DNA from: Pseudomonas sp. TCU-HL1
GTDB taxonomy: Bacteria > Pseudomonadota > Gammaproteobacteria > Pseudomonadales > Pseudomonadaceae
Direction of reading: 5' to 3'
NCBI RefSeq assembly: GCF_001708505.1
Contig: NZ_CP015992.1
Location: 1,116,001 to 1,180,000, forward strand
DNA: 64,000 nt
The notes under the pieces were generated by a model. That model had not been told where the DNA came from. It searched no databases and was given only the letters and a program-made list of their open reading frames with translations. Shown here in pieces: positions 23,613 to 32,048 of the stretch. Within the stretch, counting starts at the first letter, position 1. Every line of letters starts with the position of its first letter. Position numbers and translations under genes: made by a program.

Positions 23613-24329
23613 TCAGGGCATCTGCACTTCGATGGTGCCGTCGGCGCTGACGCTGACGCGGCTGGTACCGGCTTCGATCTCGGGCACGGCGGCCGCATCG
23701 GCGTAACCTTTGGCGGCCATGGCGCGCATCATGATCGGCTGTGGCGGCTGGAAGCCGGCGCTGTTCAGGTTCAGGTTGACCAGCTTGTAACCCTTGCCGC
23801 CGAGGGCGTCGGTGGCCAGTTGGGCGCGGGCCTTGAAGGCATCCACGGCCTGCTTGATCAGGTCGTCTTCATGGGTCTTGCGGGTCTTCTCGGCAATGCT
23901 GAAGTTCATTCCCGCCATTTTCAGCTGACCCAGCAGGTCGGCGCTGAGCTGGGACAGGGTGGCGAAGTCGGCGCTTTCCAGGCGTAGCTCGGCGCGCTCG
24001 CGCCAGGCGGTGATCTTCTGGCCCTTCTCGTCATACACCGGGTAGCTGTTGCGGCTGCCCAGGCTGACGGTCACGCCCTTGGTGTTGCGGGCCTTGGCCA
24101 CGGCAGCGTTGAGGGTGCGAGTGATTTCGTCGGCGAGCTTCGCCGGGTCGGCATTCTGCGACTCGCTGTAGAGCGTGACGTACATCAGGTCGTGGGCCAC
24201 TTCCTGGCTGACTTCGGCACGCACCGCCACCTGGTTGTAGCGGGCATCGTCGGCGGCCTGGGCCGAGAGGCTGCCAAGGCTGGCGGCACAGAGGGCGAGG
24301 GCGGCGGCGAGACGGGTGAACGTGGGCAT
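23613..24329 (-). CDS. SIMPL-domain (DUF541) periplasmic protein
   Basis: 238 residues. A signal peptide (MPTFTRLAAALALCAASLGSLSAQA) precedes a SIMPL domain. The domain includes VAVRAEVSQEVAHDLMYVTLYSE, the VTVSLGSRNSYPVYDEKGQKITAWRER segment and a C-terminal beta-strand VSVSADGTIEVQM. SIMPL proteins are widespread, secreted or periplasmic, and without a firm molecular role; some relatives form oligomeric channels or respond to stress. The start at 24329 is chosen for AAGGAG six bases upstream and for the signal peptide. It lies beside roxSR on the opposite strand. Confidence 0.85.
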   Translation of the reverse strand: MPTFTRLAAALALCAASLGSLSAQAADDARYNQVAVRAEVSQEVAHDLMYVTLYSESQNADPAKLADEITRTLNAAVAKARNTKGVTVSLGSRNSYPVYDEKGQKITAWRERAELRLESADFATLSQLSADLLGQLKMAGMNFSIAEKTRKTHEDDLIKQAVDAFKARAQLATDALGGKGYKLVNLNLNSAGFQPPQPIMMRAMAAKGYADAAAVPEIEAGTSRVSVSADGTIEVQMP

Positions 24330-24479
24330 GACGACTCCTTGTGGGACAGGTTGGCGCGCGGGTTGCGCGGTGATTCTCCGTAGTGGACGAGGGTACCCGG
24401 CCATTCGGGTTAACAGCGCTGCAAATTGACCAGAAATCGGTACGGATGTTCCATGTAATGCTGGCTTTCTGATGACGTT

Positions 24480-24578
24480 GTAGGGGCGAATTCATTCGCC
24501 AAGCAGACCACAGGTCTGCCCTGCGAGGCCGAAGAGGGGCGACTGCGCCGCCCTTGGCGAATGAATTCTCCCCCACAG
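24480..24578. repeat. GAATTC-type inverted repeat pair
   Basis: TAGGGGCGAATTCATTCGCC at about 24481-24500 and GGCGAATGAATTCTCCCCCA at about 24557-24576 face each other, forming a large imperfect inverted repeat with a 56-base centre. It fills most of the 352-base gap 24330-24681; the rest contains the RoxS ribosome site (AGGGAG at 24671) and no other gene. Confidence 0.65.
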
Positions 24579-24681
24579 TAGTGCCATGCCTGCCGCGAGC
24601 ACCGATCACTGCGGCGAGTTGCCGCACAGAGGCGGGCCGGGGTACGCCTTGGTTATACTCCGGCGATTCCAGGGAGTACCC

Positions 24682-25938
24682 ATGCTCGAACCCGTCCAGC
24701 TACTGTCTGCCAGCCGCCAGAACCTGCTGCGGTTGACCTTGATCCGCATCCTCGTCCTGGCCGCTCAGGCCGGCTCGGTCGGCCTCGCCTACAAGGCCCA
24801 GTTACTGGAGTTGCCCTGGCTGGCTCTGAGCCTGACCCTCGGCGTCTCGCTGGTGCTCTGTGTCGGTACGGCGCTGCGCCTGCGTGGGCCCTGGCCGGTG
24901 ACCGAGCTGGAGTATTCGGTCCAGCTGGGGTTCGACCTGGTTATCCACAGCGTGCTGCTGTACTTCTCCGGGGGCTCCACCAACCCCTTTGTCTCTTATT
25001 ACCTGGTACCGCTGACCATTGCCGCGGCGACCTTGCCCTGGCTTTACACCATTACCCTGGCGGGTCTGGCGCTGGCGGCGTACACCCTGCTGCTGGTGTT
25101 GTTCCATCCGCTGGAAATGCCCACGGGCCAGCGCGAATCGCTGCTGATCTACGGCATGTGGTTGAGCTTCGCCCTGGCGGCGGCGCTGATTACCTTCTTC
25201 GTCGCGCGCATGGCCGAGGAGCTGCGTCGTCAGGACCAGTTGCAGGCGGTACGTCGCGAGGAAGGCATGCGCGACCAGCAACTGCTGGCCGTGGCGACCC
25301 AGGCCGCCGGTGCCGCCCATGAGCTGGGCACGCCGCTGGCGACCATGAGCGTGCTGCTCAAGGAATTGCGGCAGGAGTACGGTGACAAGCCGGCGCTGCA
25401 GGATGATCTGGCCCTACTGCAGCAGCAGGTGATGCTCTGCAAGGACACCTTGCAGCACCTGGTGCGCGCCGCCGAGGCGGATCGTCGCCAGGCCGTGGTG
25501 GAGCAGTCGCTGACGGAGTGGCTGGAGGTCGCCCTCAATCGCTGGCACCTGATGCGTCCCGAGGCCACCTACCGTTACCAGTGCCTGGGCCTTGGCGTGG
25601 CGCCCCGGCTGAAGCCGCCGGCGGATCTGACCCAGGCGCTGCTGAACCTGCTGAACAACGCGGCCGACGCCTGCCCGGAGAAGCTCGACATCCAAGTCAA
25701 CTGGGACCACCAGTGGGTCGTCCTGAGCATTCGCGACCACGGCGCAGGCGTGCCCCTGGCCATTGCCGAACAACTGGGCCGGCCCTTCTTCACCACCAAG
25801 GGCAAGGGGTTCGGCCTTGGCCTGTTCCTGAGCCAGGCCAGCGTTACCCGTGCCGGCGGTACGGTTAAACTCTATAACCACGAAGAAGGCGGCACCCTGA
25901 CCGAGCTGCGCCTGCCGCGCGCCTATGGCGTCGCCTGA
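24682..25938 (+). CDS. roxS: Redox sensor histidine kinase, RegB/PrrB/RoxS type
   Basis: Membrane kinase that senses the quinone pool or redox state and phosphorylates RoxR. 418 residues. Six hydrophobic segments cover about residues 20-175. The quinone-binding motif GGSTNPF lies at 97-103, as in RegB. The H-box AAGAAHELGTPLATM carries phospho-acceptor H213, and a cysteine at 253 lies exactly 40 residues later, the same distance as between His225 and Cys265 in RegB as I recall it. The N-box NLLNNAADA, DHGAGVP and GKGFGLGLFL form the ATPase domain. ATG 24682 follows AGGGAG. It is in an operon with roxR, 24 bases downstream. Confidence 0.92.
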   Translation: MLEPVQLLSASRQNLLRLTLIRILVLAAQAGSVGLAYKAQLLELPWLALSLTLGVSLVLCVGTALRLRGPWPVTELEYSVQLGFDLVIHSVLLYFSGGSTNPFVSYYLVPLTIAAATLPWLYTITLAGLALAAYTLLLVLFHPLEMPTGQRESLLIYGMWLSFALAAALITFFVARMAEELRRQDQLQAVRREEGMRDQQLLAVATQAAGAAHELGTPLATMSVLLKELRQEYGDKPALQDDLALLQQQVMLCKDTLQHLVRAAEADRRQAVVEQSLTEWLEVALNRWHLMRPEATYRYQCLGLGVAPRLKPPADLTQALLNLLNNAADACPEKLDIQVNWDHQWVVLSIRDHGAGVPLAIAEQLGRPFFTTKGKGFGLGLFLSQASVTRAGGTVKLYNHEEGGTLTELRLPRAYGVA

Positions 25939-25962
25939 ATGCCTTGACGACGAGGATACGAG

Positions 25963-26523
25963 ATGACTGACGAACCCCTGATCGAAGGCGAAGAACAGCC
26001 CCATCTGCTGCTGGTGGATGACGATGCCACCTTTACCCGTGTCATGGCGCGAGCCATGGCGCGCCGCGGTCTGCGGGTGTCGGTCGCCGGCTCCGCGGAA
26101 GAAGGCCTGCTGCTGGCCAAGGACGACTTGCCGGATTACGCCGTACTGGACCTGAAGATGGATGGCGATTCCGGCCTGGTGCTGCTGCCCAAGCTGCTGG
26201 AACTGGACGCGGAAATGCGCGTGGTGATCCTCACCGGTTATTCGAGCATCGCCACGGCGGTAGAGGCCATCAAGCGCGGCGCCACCAATTACCTGTGCAA
26301 ACCGGCCGACGCCGACGACGTGCTGACGGCGCTGCTGTCCGAGCATGCCGACTTGGACAGCCTGGTGCCGGAAAACCCCATGTCGGTGGACCGCCTGCAG
26401 TGGGAGCACATCCAGCGCGTGCTGGCCGAGCATGAAGGCAATATCTCCGCCACCGCCCGCGCCTTGGGCATGCACCGCCGGACCTTGCAGCGCAAGTTGC
26501 AGAAGCGGCCGGTAAGGCGCTGA
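25963..26523 (+). CDS. roxR: Response regulator, RegA/PrrA/RoxR type
   Basis: 186 residues. An N-terminal receiver domain shows acidic pocket DDD at 19-21, phospho-acceptor D63 in VLDLKM, the threonine of ILTGYSS and the lysine of YLCKPAD. A short linker leads to a Fis-type helix-turn-helix (about 145-180: HEGNISATARALGMHRRTLQRKL). RegA-family regulators control respiratory oxidases, and in Pseudomonas RoxR affects cyanide-insensitive respiration. Partner of the upstream kinase. Confidence 0.93.
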   Translation: MTDEPLIEGEEQPHLLLVDDDATFTRVMARAMARRGLRVSVAGSAEEGLLLAKDDLPDYAVLDLKMDGDSGLVLLPKLLELDAEMRVVILTGYSSIATAVEAIKRGATNYLCKPADADDVLTALLSEHADLDSLVPENPMSVDRLQWEHIQRVLAEHEGNISATARALGMHRRTLQRKLQKRPVRR

Positions 26524-26529
26524 CTCTAT

Positions 26530-26590
26530 TGTGGGAGCGAATTCGTTCACGATTGGTTGGCCCGGTTTTGCGAATGAATTCGCTCCCACA
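26530..26590. repeat. GAATTC-type inverted repeat after roxR
   Basis: TGTGGGAGCGAATTCGTTC (26530-26548) and GAATGAATTCGCTCCCACA (26572-26590) are 19-base arms with one mismatch. A transcript from roxR would fold it into a long hairpin, which may serve as the 3' end of the operon. Confidence 0.7.
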
Positions 26591-26651
26591 GTTTCTGCGC
26601 CGTAGTTGGTATCCTTAGCCACCTAACTATTCCCGCTGCCAAGGTTCACCC

Positions 26652-27593
26652 ATGCTCGCCGTCATCCAGCAGACCCTCAGCATCACCGCTCCGGTGTTCT
26701 CCATGCTGTTCCTGGGCGTGGGCCTCAAGCGCCTCGGCTGGATCGACGCGGCCTTCATCAACACCGCTTCATCACTGGTGTTCAAGGGCACCATGCCGAC
26801 CCTGCTGTTCCTCGGGATCGTCCAGACGGACCTGCGCACGGCGCTGCAACCCGCCTTGATCGGCTACTTCGTCGCGGCGACGCTCGTGTGTTTCCTGATC
26901 GGCTGGGGCTGGGCCATCCTGCGTTGTCCGGCGGAGGATCGCGGTATCTATACCCAGGGGGCGTTCCGCGGTAACAACGGCATCGTCGGCCTGGCCCTGG
27001 CCACCAGCATGTATGGCGACTACGGCCTGTCGGTGGGCAGTATCCTCGGTGCGGTGGTGATCCTCAGCTACAACACCTTGTCGTCCGTCGTCCTGGCGAT
27101 CTACAGCCCGGATGCCAAGAGCGATCCGCTGAGCCTGGCCAGGAGCATCATCAGCAACCCGCTGATCCTTGGCGTGCTGGCCGCGGTTCCCGTGGCGTAC
27201 TGGCAACTGCCCCTGCCGAAATGGTTGCTCACCTCGGGCGAGTATTTCGCACAGATGACCTTGCCCCTGGCGCTGATCTGCATTGGCGGCACCCTGTCGC
27301 TGGCGTCCTTGCGCTCCAGCGGCAAGATCGCCATCAGTGCCAGCCTGATGAAGATGGTCTGGCTGCCGATACTGGCGACCCTGGGGGCCTGGCTATGCGG
27401 GTTCCGCGATGCCGACCTGGCGATCCTCTTCCTCTACTTCGCGAGCCCCACCGCCGCCGCCAGTTTCGTGATGGCCCGCGCGGTGAATGGCAACCACGAA
27501 CTGGCGGCGTCGATCATCGTGATGACCACCCTGGCCGCGGTGGTGACCACCAACATCGGCTTGTTCCTGTTGCAGTGGGCGGGCTGGATCTGA
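26652..27593 (+). CDS. AEC-family (auxin efflux carrier-like) transporter
   Basis: Integral membrane protein, 313 residues, with about ten hydrophobic helices in two inverted halves. Family features are the GVGLKRLGWID start of the first half, the central RGNNGIVGLALATSMYG (a conserved asparagine-glycine turn), and SPTAAASFVMARAVNG in the second half. Bacterial members move small organic acids such as malate or malonate; the substrate here cannot be told. It stands alone between roxR and a repeat. Confidence 0.85.
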   Translation: MLAVIQQTLSITAPVFSMLFLGVGLKRLGWIDAAFINTASSLVFKGTMPTLLFLGIVQTDLRTALQPALIGYFVAATLVCFLIGWGWAILRCPAEDRGIYTQGAFRGNNGIVGLALATSMYGDYGLSVGSILGAVVILSYNTLSSVVLAIYSPDAKSDPLSLARSIISNPLILGVLAAVPVAYWQLPLPKWLLTSGEYFAQMTLPLALICIGGTLSLASLRSSGKIAISASLMKMVWLPILATLGAWLCGFRDADLAILFLYFASPTAAASFVMARAVNGNHELAASIIVMTTLAAVVTTNIGLFLLQWAGWI

Positions 27594-27613
27594 GTGGGTC
27601 CCGGCTGTCCTGG

Positions 27614-27678
27614 GTAGGGTGCGCTGTGCGCACCGCAATCGCCGCGGCAGAGGCCGTGGTGCGCGCAGCGCACCCTAC
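27614..27678. repeat. REP-like inverted repeat, GTAGGGTGCGC family, copy 3
   Basis: 21-base arms at 27614-27634 and 27658-27678, near-perfect complements, with a 23-base centre. It separates two convergent genes and would form a hairpin in both transcripts. Confidence 0.8.
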
Positions 27679-27690
27679 GCATGAGAGGAA

Positions 27691-28068
27691 TCAGGCCTTC
27701 TGGTAGTCGTCGATGACTTCCTGGGCGGCGCGAAAGGCGTCGATGGCGGCGGGAACACCGGCGTAGACGGCGCAATGCAGCAGGGCTTCGCGGATTTCTT
27801 CCACTGTGCAACCGTTGTTCAGTGCACCCCGTACGTGGCCTTTCAACTCTTGAGGGCATTTCAGTGCGGTAAGGGCGGCGAGGGTGATCAGGCTGCGGGT
27901 CTTGCGCGGCAATCCCTCGCGGTTCCATACGCCGCCCCAGGCATGCTCATTGACGAAGTCCTGCAGCGGTTGGGTGAACTCGGTGGCATTGTCCAAGGCG
28001 CGGTCGACGAAGGCATCTCCCATGACCTCGCGGCGTACCTGCACGCCGGACTTTCGTTCTTCATTCAT
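27691..28068 (-). CDS. Carboxymuconolactone decarboxylase (CMD) family protein
   Basis: 125 residues. The start MNEERKSGVQVRREVMGDAFVDRAL, the WGGVWNREGLPRKTRSLITLAALTAL block and HVRGALNNGCTVEEIREALLHCAVYAGVPAAIDAF match the CMD/PcaC fold. The single-domain protein is like 4-carboxymuconolactone decarboxylase, but no beta-ketoadipate genes are nearby, so it may be a general CMD-family enzyme. The catalytic-type cysteines of AhpD (CxxC) are absent: only isolated cysteines are seen. The start at 28068 has the expected family N-terminus; the longer frame to 28182 overlaps the next gene. Confidence 0.82.
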   Translation of the reverse strand: MNEERKSGVQVRREVMGDAFVDRALDNATEFTQPLQDFVNEHAWGGVWNREGLPRKTRSLITLAALTALKCPQELKGHVRGALNNGCTVEEIREALLHCAVYAGVPAAIDAFRAAQEVIDDYQKA

Positions 28069-28081
28069 TGCGATTCTCCAG

Positions 28082-28468
28082 TCAGTCGAGGGATTCCACT
28101 CGCACCGGCGCCACGCCGGCGCGCAGCATGCCCAGGCGCTCGGCGGCTTCACGCGAGAGGTCGACAATGCGGCCACGGACATGCGGGCCTCGATCGTTGA
28201 TGCGCACCACCACCGAGCGGTGGTTGTTCAGGTTGGTCACCTTCACCCGGGTGCCGAACGGCAAGGTGCGGTGGGCGGCGGTCAGGGCGTGCTGGTCGAA
28301 GCGTTCGCCGCTGGCGGTGCGCTTGCCGTGGTGCCTGGCGCCGTAATAGGACGCCTTGCCTTCCGCGCGATAGTCGCCCGAGGGCGTCTCGCGCTCGCGC
28401 TCGAGCGGGGAATAGGAGCAGCCGACCAGCAGGCTGGTGAGGGCGAGGAGGTAAAGCAGGCGCTGCAT
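28082..28468 (-). CDS. RlpA-like double-psi beta-barrel lipoprotein
   Basis: 128 residues. A lipoprotein signal with lipobox LLVGC (acylated cysteine at 17) is followed by the RlpA domain: GKASYYGARHHGKRTASGERFDQHALTAAHRTLPFGTRVKVTNL and VVVRINDRGPHVRGRIVDLSREAAERLGM. The H and D positions used by lytic RlpA (SGERFD, NDRGP) are kept. There is no SPOR domain, so it is not the septal RlpA, which is larger. Probably an envelope peptidoglycan-related protein. It is 13 bases upstream of the CMD gene and probably co-transcribed. Confidence 0.85.
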   Translation of the reverse strand: MQRLLYLLALTSLLVGCSYSPLERERETPSGDYRAEGKASYYGARHHGKRTASGERFDQHALTAAHRTLPFGTRVKVTNLNNHRSVVVRINDRGPHVRGRIVDLSREAAERLGMLRAGVAPVRVESLD

Positions 28469-28558
28469 GGTGAACGCTCCAATCGAACTTCGGGGGCGGT
28501 CGTTTGTAGGGGGGATCGCGCTCTATCGATCCACCATCGAAGATGGGTGACCCACGAT

Positions 28559-28584
28559 GGTGGATGTGAAAAGCGACATCCACC
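28559..28584. repeat. Dispersed hairpin repeat, GGTGGATGG family, copy 2
   Basis: GGTGGATGT / ACATCCACC arms flank GAAAAGCG and are followed by CTACC, the same design as at 11987-12011. It lies in the gap between gatB and the RlpA-like gene. Confidence 0.6.
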
Positions 28585-28619
28585 CTACCTATCAGCCGTC
28601 CCGGGGACGTTTGTCAGGT

Positions 28620-30065
28620 TCAGCTTTCGAGCTTCTTCTTGAGCAAATCGTTCACCTGGCCGGGGTTGGCCTTGCCTTTCGACGCCTTCATCGCCTGACC
28701 GACGAAGAAGCCGAACATCTTCGCGCGCTTGGCTTCGTCGCTGGCACGGTACTGTTCGACCTGCGCGGCGTTGGCCGCCAGCACTTCGTCGAGCATGGCG
28801 TCGATGGCGCCGGTGTCGGTGACCTGCTTGAGGCCCTTCTTCTCGATGATCTCGTCGGCGGAACCTTCGCCGGCAGCCATCGCTTCGAAGACCATCTTGG
28901 CGATCTTGCCGGAGATGGTGTTGTCCTTGATGCGCAAGATCATGCCGCCCAGTTGCTCGGCCGACACCGGGGACTGTTCGATCTCCAGGCCGTCCTTGTT
29001 GAGCAGGCTGGAGAGCTCGACCATTACCCAGTTGGCGGCCAGCTTGGCGTCGCCACAAACCCTGTTCACGGCTTCGAAGTAGTCGGCCATCTCGCGGCTG
29101 GCAGAGAGCACGCTGGCGTCGTAGGTGGACAGGCCAAACTCGCTCTGGAAGCGCTCGCGTTTCTGTGTCGGGAGTTCCGGCAGGCCGGCGCGTACCTTGT
29201 CGAGGAAGCTGCGCTCGATGACCACCGGCAACAGGTCGGGGCAGGGGAAGTAACGGTAGTCGTTGGCTTCTTCCTTGCTCCGCATGGAGCGCGTCTCGTC
29301 CTTGTTCGGGTCGTACAGGCGGGTTTCCTGTACCACTTTGCCACCGTCTTCGATCAGCTCGATCTGCCGCTGCACTTCGTGGTTGATCGCCTTTTCGATG
29401 AAGCGGAAGGAGTTGACGTTCTTGATCTCGGCGCGGGTGCCGAACTCGGCCTGGCCTTTTGGACGGACCGAGACGTTGCAGTCGCAGCGCAGCGAGCCTT
29501 CAGCCATGTTGCCGTCGCAAATGCCGAGGTAGCGAACCAGCGCGTGGATGGCCTTGACGTAGGCCACCGCTTCCTTGGCGCTGCGGATGTCCGGCTCGGA
29601 AACGATCTCCAGCAGCGGGGTACCGGCACGGTTCAGGTCGATGCCGGTCATGCCATGGAAGTCTTCGTGCAGGCTCTTGCCGGCGTCTTCTTCCAGGTGC
29701 GCGCGGGTAATGCCGATGCGCTTGACGGTGCCGTCTTCCAGGGTGATGTCGAGGAAGCCCTTGCCGACGATCGGCAGGTCCATCTGGCTGGTCTGGTAGC
29801 CCTTGGGCAGGTCCGGGTAGAAGTAGTTCTTGCGGGCGAAGACGTTCTTCTCGGCGATTTCGGCATCGATGGCCAGGCCGAATTTGACGGCCATGTGCAC
29901 GGCTTCCTCGTTCAGCACCGGCAGGGTGCCGGGCATGCCGAGGTCAACCAGGCTGGCCTGAGTATTGGGCTCGGCACCAAAGGTGGTGGCGCTGCCGGAG
30001 AAAATCTTCGATTGGGTGCTGAGCTGGGCGTGGATTTCCAGCCCGATCACGGTTTCCCATTGCAT
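28620..30065 (-). CDS. gatB: Asp-tRNA(Asn)/Glu-tRNA(Gln) amidotransferase subunit B
   Basis: Kinase and tRNA-binding subunit of GatCAB, which amidates misacylated Glu-tRNA(Gln) or Asp-tRNA(Asn). 481 residues. The N-terminal cradle domain starts MQWETVIGLEIHAQLSTQSKIFSG and contains NRAGTPLLEIVSEPD, EGSLRCDCNVSVRP and EIKNVNSFRFIEKAI. The C-terminal YqeY-like tail (from about 330) ends FFVGQAMKASKGKANPGQVNDLLKKKLES. Eleven bases separate it from gatA upstream. Last gene of gatCAB. Confidence 0.97.
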   Translation of the reverse strand: MQWETVIGLEIHAQLSTQSKIFSGSATTFGAEPNTQASLVDLGMPGTLPVLNEEAVHMAVKFGLAIDAEIAEKNVFARKNYFYPDLPKGYQTSQMDLPIVGKGFLDITLEDGTVKRIGITRAHLEEDAGKSLHEDFHGMTGIDLNRAGTPLLEIVSEPDIRSAKEAVAYVKAIHALVRYLGICDGNMAEGSLRCDCNVSVRPKGQAEFGTRAEIKNVNSFRFIEKAINHEVQRQIELIEDGGKVVQETRLYDPNKDETRSMRSKEEANDYRYFPCPDLLPVVIERSFLDKVRAGLPELPTQKRERFQSEFGLSTYDASVLSASREMADYFEAVNRVCGDAKLAANWVMVELSSLLNKDGLEIEQSPVSAEQLGGMILRIKDNTISGKIAKMVFEAMAAGEGSADEIIEKKGLKQVTDTGAIDAMLDEVLAANAAQVEQYRASDEAKRAKMFGFFVGQAMKASKGKANPGQVNDLLKKKLES

Positions 30066-30076
30066 GTTCGTGTTCC

Positions 30077-31528
30077 TCAGAATCCGGCCGGGGCACGCGT
30101 GTGCCAGTCGGTCGCCTGCTGGTACTGGTGGGCGACGTTGAGCAGGCGGCTTTCCTGGAAGTAGGGCGCCAGCAGTTGCACGCCGACCGGCAGACCATCG
30201 ACGAAGCCGGCAGGCATGGAAAGGCCCGGCAGGCCCGCCAGGTTGGCGGTGATGGTGTAGATGTCTTCCAGGTACTGGGCGACTGGGTCGTTGTTCTTCT
30301 CGCCGAGTTTCCAGGCCGGGTTGGGCGTGGTCGGGCCGAGGATCACATCGACCTCATTAAAGGCGCTGATGAAGTCGTTCTTGATCAGGCGGCGGATCTT
30401 CTGTGCCTTCAGGTAGTAGGCGTCGTAGTAGCCGGCGGACAGGGCGTAGGTGCCGACCATGATGCGGCGCTTCACCTCGGCACCGAAGCCTTCTGCGCGG
30501 GAGCGCTTGTAGAGGTCTTCCAGGTTCTGCGGGTTTTCGCAGCGATAGCCGAAGCGCACGCCGTCGAAACGCGACAGGTTGGAGGAGGCCTCCGCCGGGG
30601 CGATCACGTAGTAGGCCGGGATGGCGTGCTGCATGTTCGGCAGGCTGACGTCCTTGACGGTGGCACCGAGCTTTTTCAGCTCCTCGACCACGGCCAGTAC
30701 CGCGTCGGCGATGCGGCGGTCGAGGCCGGCGCCGAAGTATTCCCTGGGCAGGCCGATGCGCAGACCGGCCAGCGGCTGGTTCAGGCTGGCGAGGTAGTCA
30801 TCCACCGGCTGGTCGACGCTGGTGGAGTCCTTCGGGTCGAAACCGGCGATGGCGCCCAGCATCAGCGCGCAGTCCTCGGCGGTACGGGCCAGAGGGCCGC
30901 CCTGATCGAGGCTGGAGGCGTAGGCGATCATGCCCCAGCGGGAAACCCGGCCGTAGGTGGGCTTGATGCCGGTGAGGTTGGTGAAGGCGGCCGGCTGGCG
31001 GATCGAGCCGCCGGTATCGGTGCCGGTGGCGGCGGGCACCAGGCGCGCGGCGACCGCCGCAGCGGAGCCGCCCGAGGAGCCGCCGGGCACGCGGTCCAGC
31101 GCCCAGGGGTTCTTCACTGCGCCGTAGTGGCTGGACTCGTTGGATGAGCCCATGGCGAACTCGTCCATGTTCAGTTTGCCGAGGCTGACCGCGCCGGCGG
31201 CCTTGAGGCGGGCGACGACGGTGGCGTCGTAGGGCGCCTTGAAGCCGCTGAGGATCTTCGAGGCGCAGCTGGTCAGCACGCCTTCGGTGCAGAACAGGTC
31301 CTTGTGGGCGATGGGGGCGCCGAGCAGGGCGCCTTGCTCACCGGAGGCACGCCGTGCGTCGGCTGCCCTGGCCTGTTCGATGGCCGGTTCGTCGGTGATG
31401 CTGATAAAGCTGTTCAATTGCGGATCGAGCTGGTGAATGCGTGCCAGCAGGCCGCGGGTCAGCTCTTCGGCGGAGAATTCCTTGGCGGCGAGGCCGCGGG
31501 CGATCTCGGCGAGGGTCAGTTGATGCAT
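30077..31528 (-). CDS. gatA: Asp-tRNA(Asn)/Glu-tRNA(Gln) amidotransferase subunit A
   Basis: Glutaminase subunit of GatCAB with the amidase-signature fold. 483 residues. The Ser-cisSer-Lys triad is K76 (APIAHKD), S151 (PGGSSGGSAAAVA) and S175 (GTDTGGSIRQPA). It releases ammonia from glutamine and channels it to GatB. Fourteen bases separate it from gatC. Confidence 0.97.
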   Translation of the reverse strand: MHQLTLAEIARGLAAKEFSAEELTRGLLARIHQLDPQLNSFISITDEPAIEQARAADARRASGEQGALLGAPIAHKDLFCTEGVLTSCASKILSGFKAPYDATVVARLKAAGAVSLGKLNMDEFAMGSSNESSHYGAVKNPWALDRVPGGSSGGSAAAVAARLVPAATGTDTGGSIRQPAAFTNLTGIKPTYGRVSRWGMIAYASSLDQGGPLARTAEDCALMLGAIAGFDPKDSTSVDQPVDDYLASLNQPLAGLRIGLPREYFGAGLDRRIADAVLAVVEELKKLGATVKDVSLPNMQHAIPAYYVIAPAEASSNLSRFDGVRFGYRCENPQNLEDLYKRSRAEGFGAEVKRRIMVGTYALSAGYYDAYYLKAQKIRRLIKNDFISAFNEVDVILGPTTPNPAWKLGEKNNDPVAQYLEDIYTITANLAGLPGLSMPAGFVDGLPVGVQLLAPYFQESRLLNVAHQYQQATDWHTRAPAGF

Positions 31529-31542
31529 GGGGAACCCTTTCC

Positions 31543-31830
31543 TTATTCGATGACTTTAGGCACGAGGTACAGGCCGTTTTCGACGGCCGGCGCGATGGCC
31601 TGGTAGGCGTCGCGGCGATTTTCCTCGGTGACGCTGTCGGCACGCAGGCGCTGGGTGGCATCCAGCGGGTGAGCCATGGGCTCGACGCCGTCGGTGTCCA
31701 CGGCTTGCATGGCGTCGATCAGGCCGAGGATGTTATTGAGGGTCTCGGTGGTACGCGGGATATCGGCCTCGTTCAGGCCCAGTCGGGCGAGATGGGCGAT
31801 TTTTTCCACGTCGGAGCGTTCAAGCGCCAT
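31543..31830 (-). CDS. gatC: Asp-tRNA(Asn)/Glu-tRNA(Gln) amidotransferase subunit C
   Basis: 95 residues, the small subunit that wraps around GatA and helps it associate with GatB. The start MALERSDVEKIAHLARLGL and the tail LRADSVTEENRRDAYQAIAPAVENGLYLVPKVIE are typical. It heads the operon, divergent from mreB across 218 bases. Confidence 0.95.
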   Translation of the reverse strand: MALERSDVEKIAHLARLGLNEADIPRTTETLNNILGLIDAMQAVDTDGVEPMAHPLDATQRLRADSVTEENRRDAYQAIAPAVENGLYLVPKVIE

Positions 31831-31975
31831 CGGGGGTCTCCAACTAGAAGCGGCCTGCGTGGGCAGCCAACCGTGCGGGAACCCGGCTGGGAACGGTGCT
31901 GCGAACGGGCGGTCAAAGGCCGCGATGATGGGCCTTGGTGGCCCGGAAAAACAGGCAATTTAACATATCGGCGCC

Positions 31976-32004
31976 TTGCCCAAAATCCCCGTCGTTGTTA
32001 GAGT
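31976..32004 (+). promoter_or_regulatory. Candidate mreB promoter
   Basis: TTGCCC (31976-31981) and TAGAGT (31999-32004) are separated by 17 bases, 45 bases before the mreB ATG. Picked by eye in the gatC-mreB divergent gap; the rest of that gap shows no gene. Confidence 0.4.
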
Positions 32005-32048
32005 TTGCCGCACTTTTTTACCCACGCGTTGCCTAGGGTCCCTCTCCC

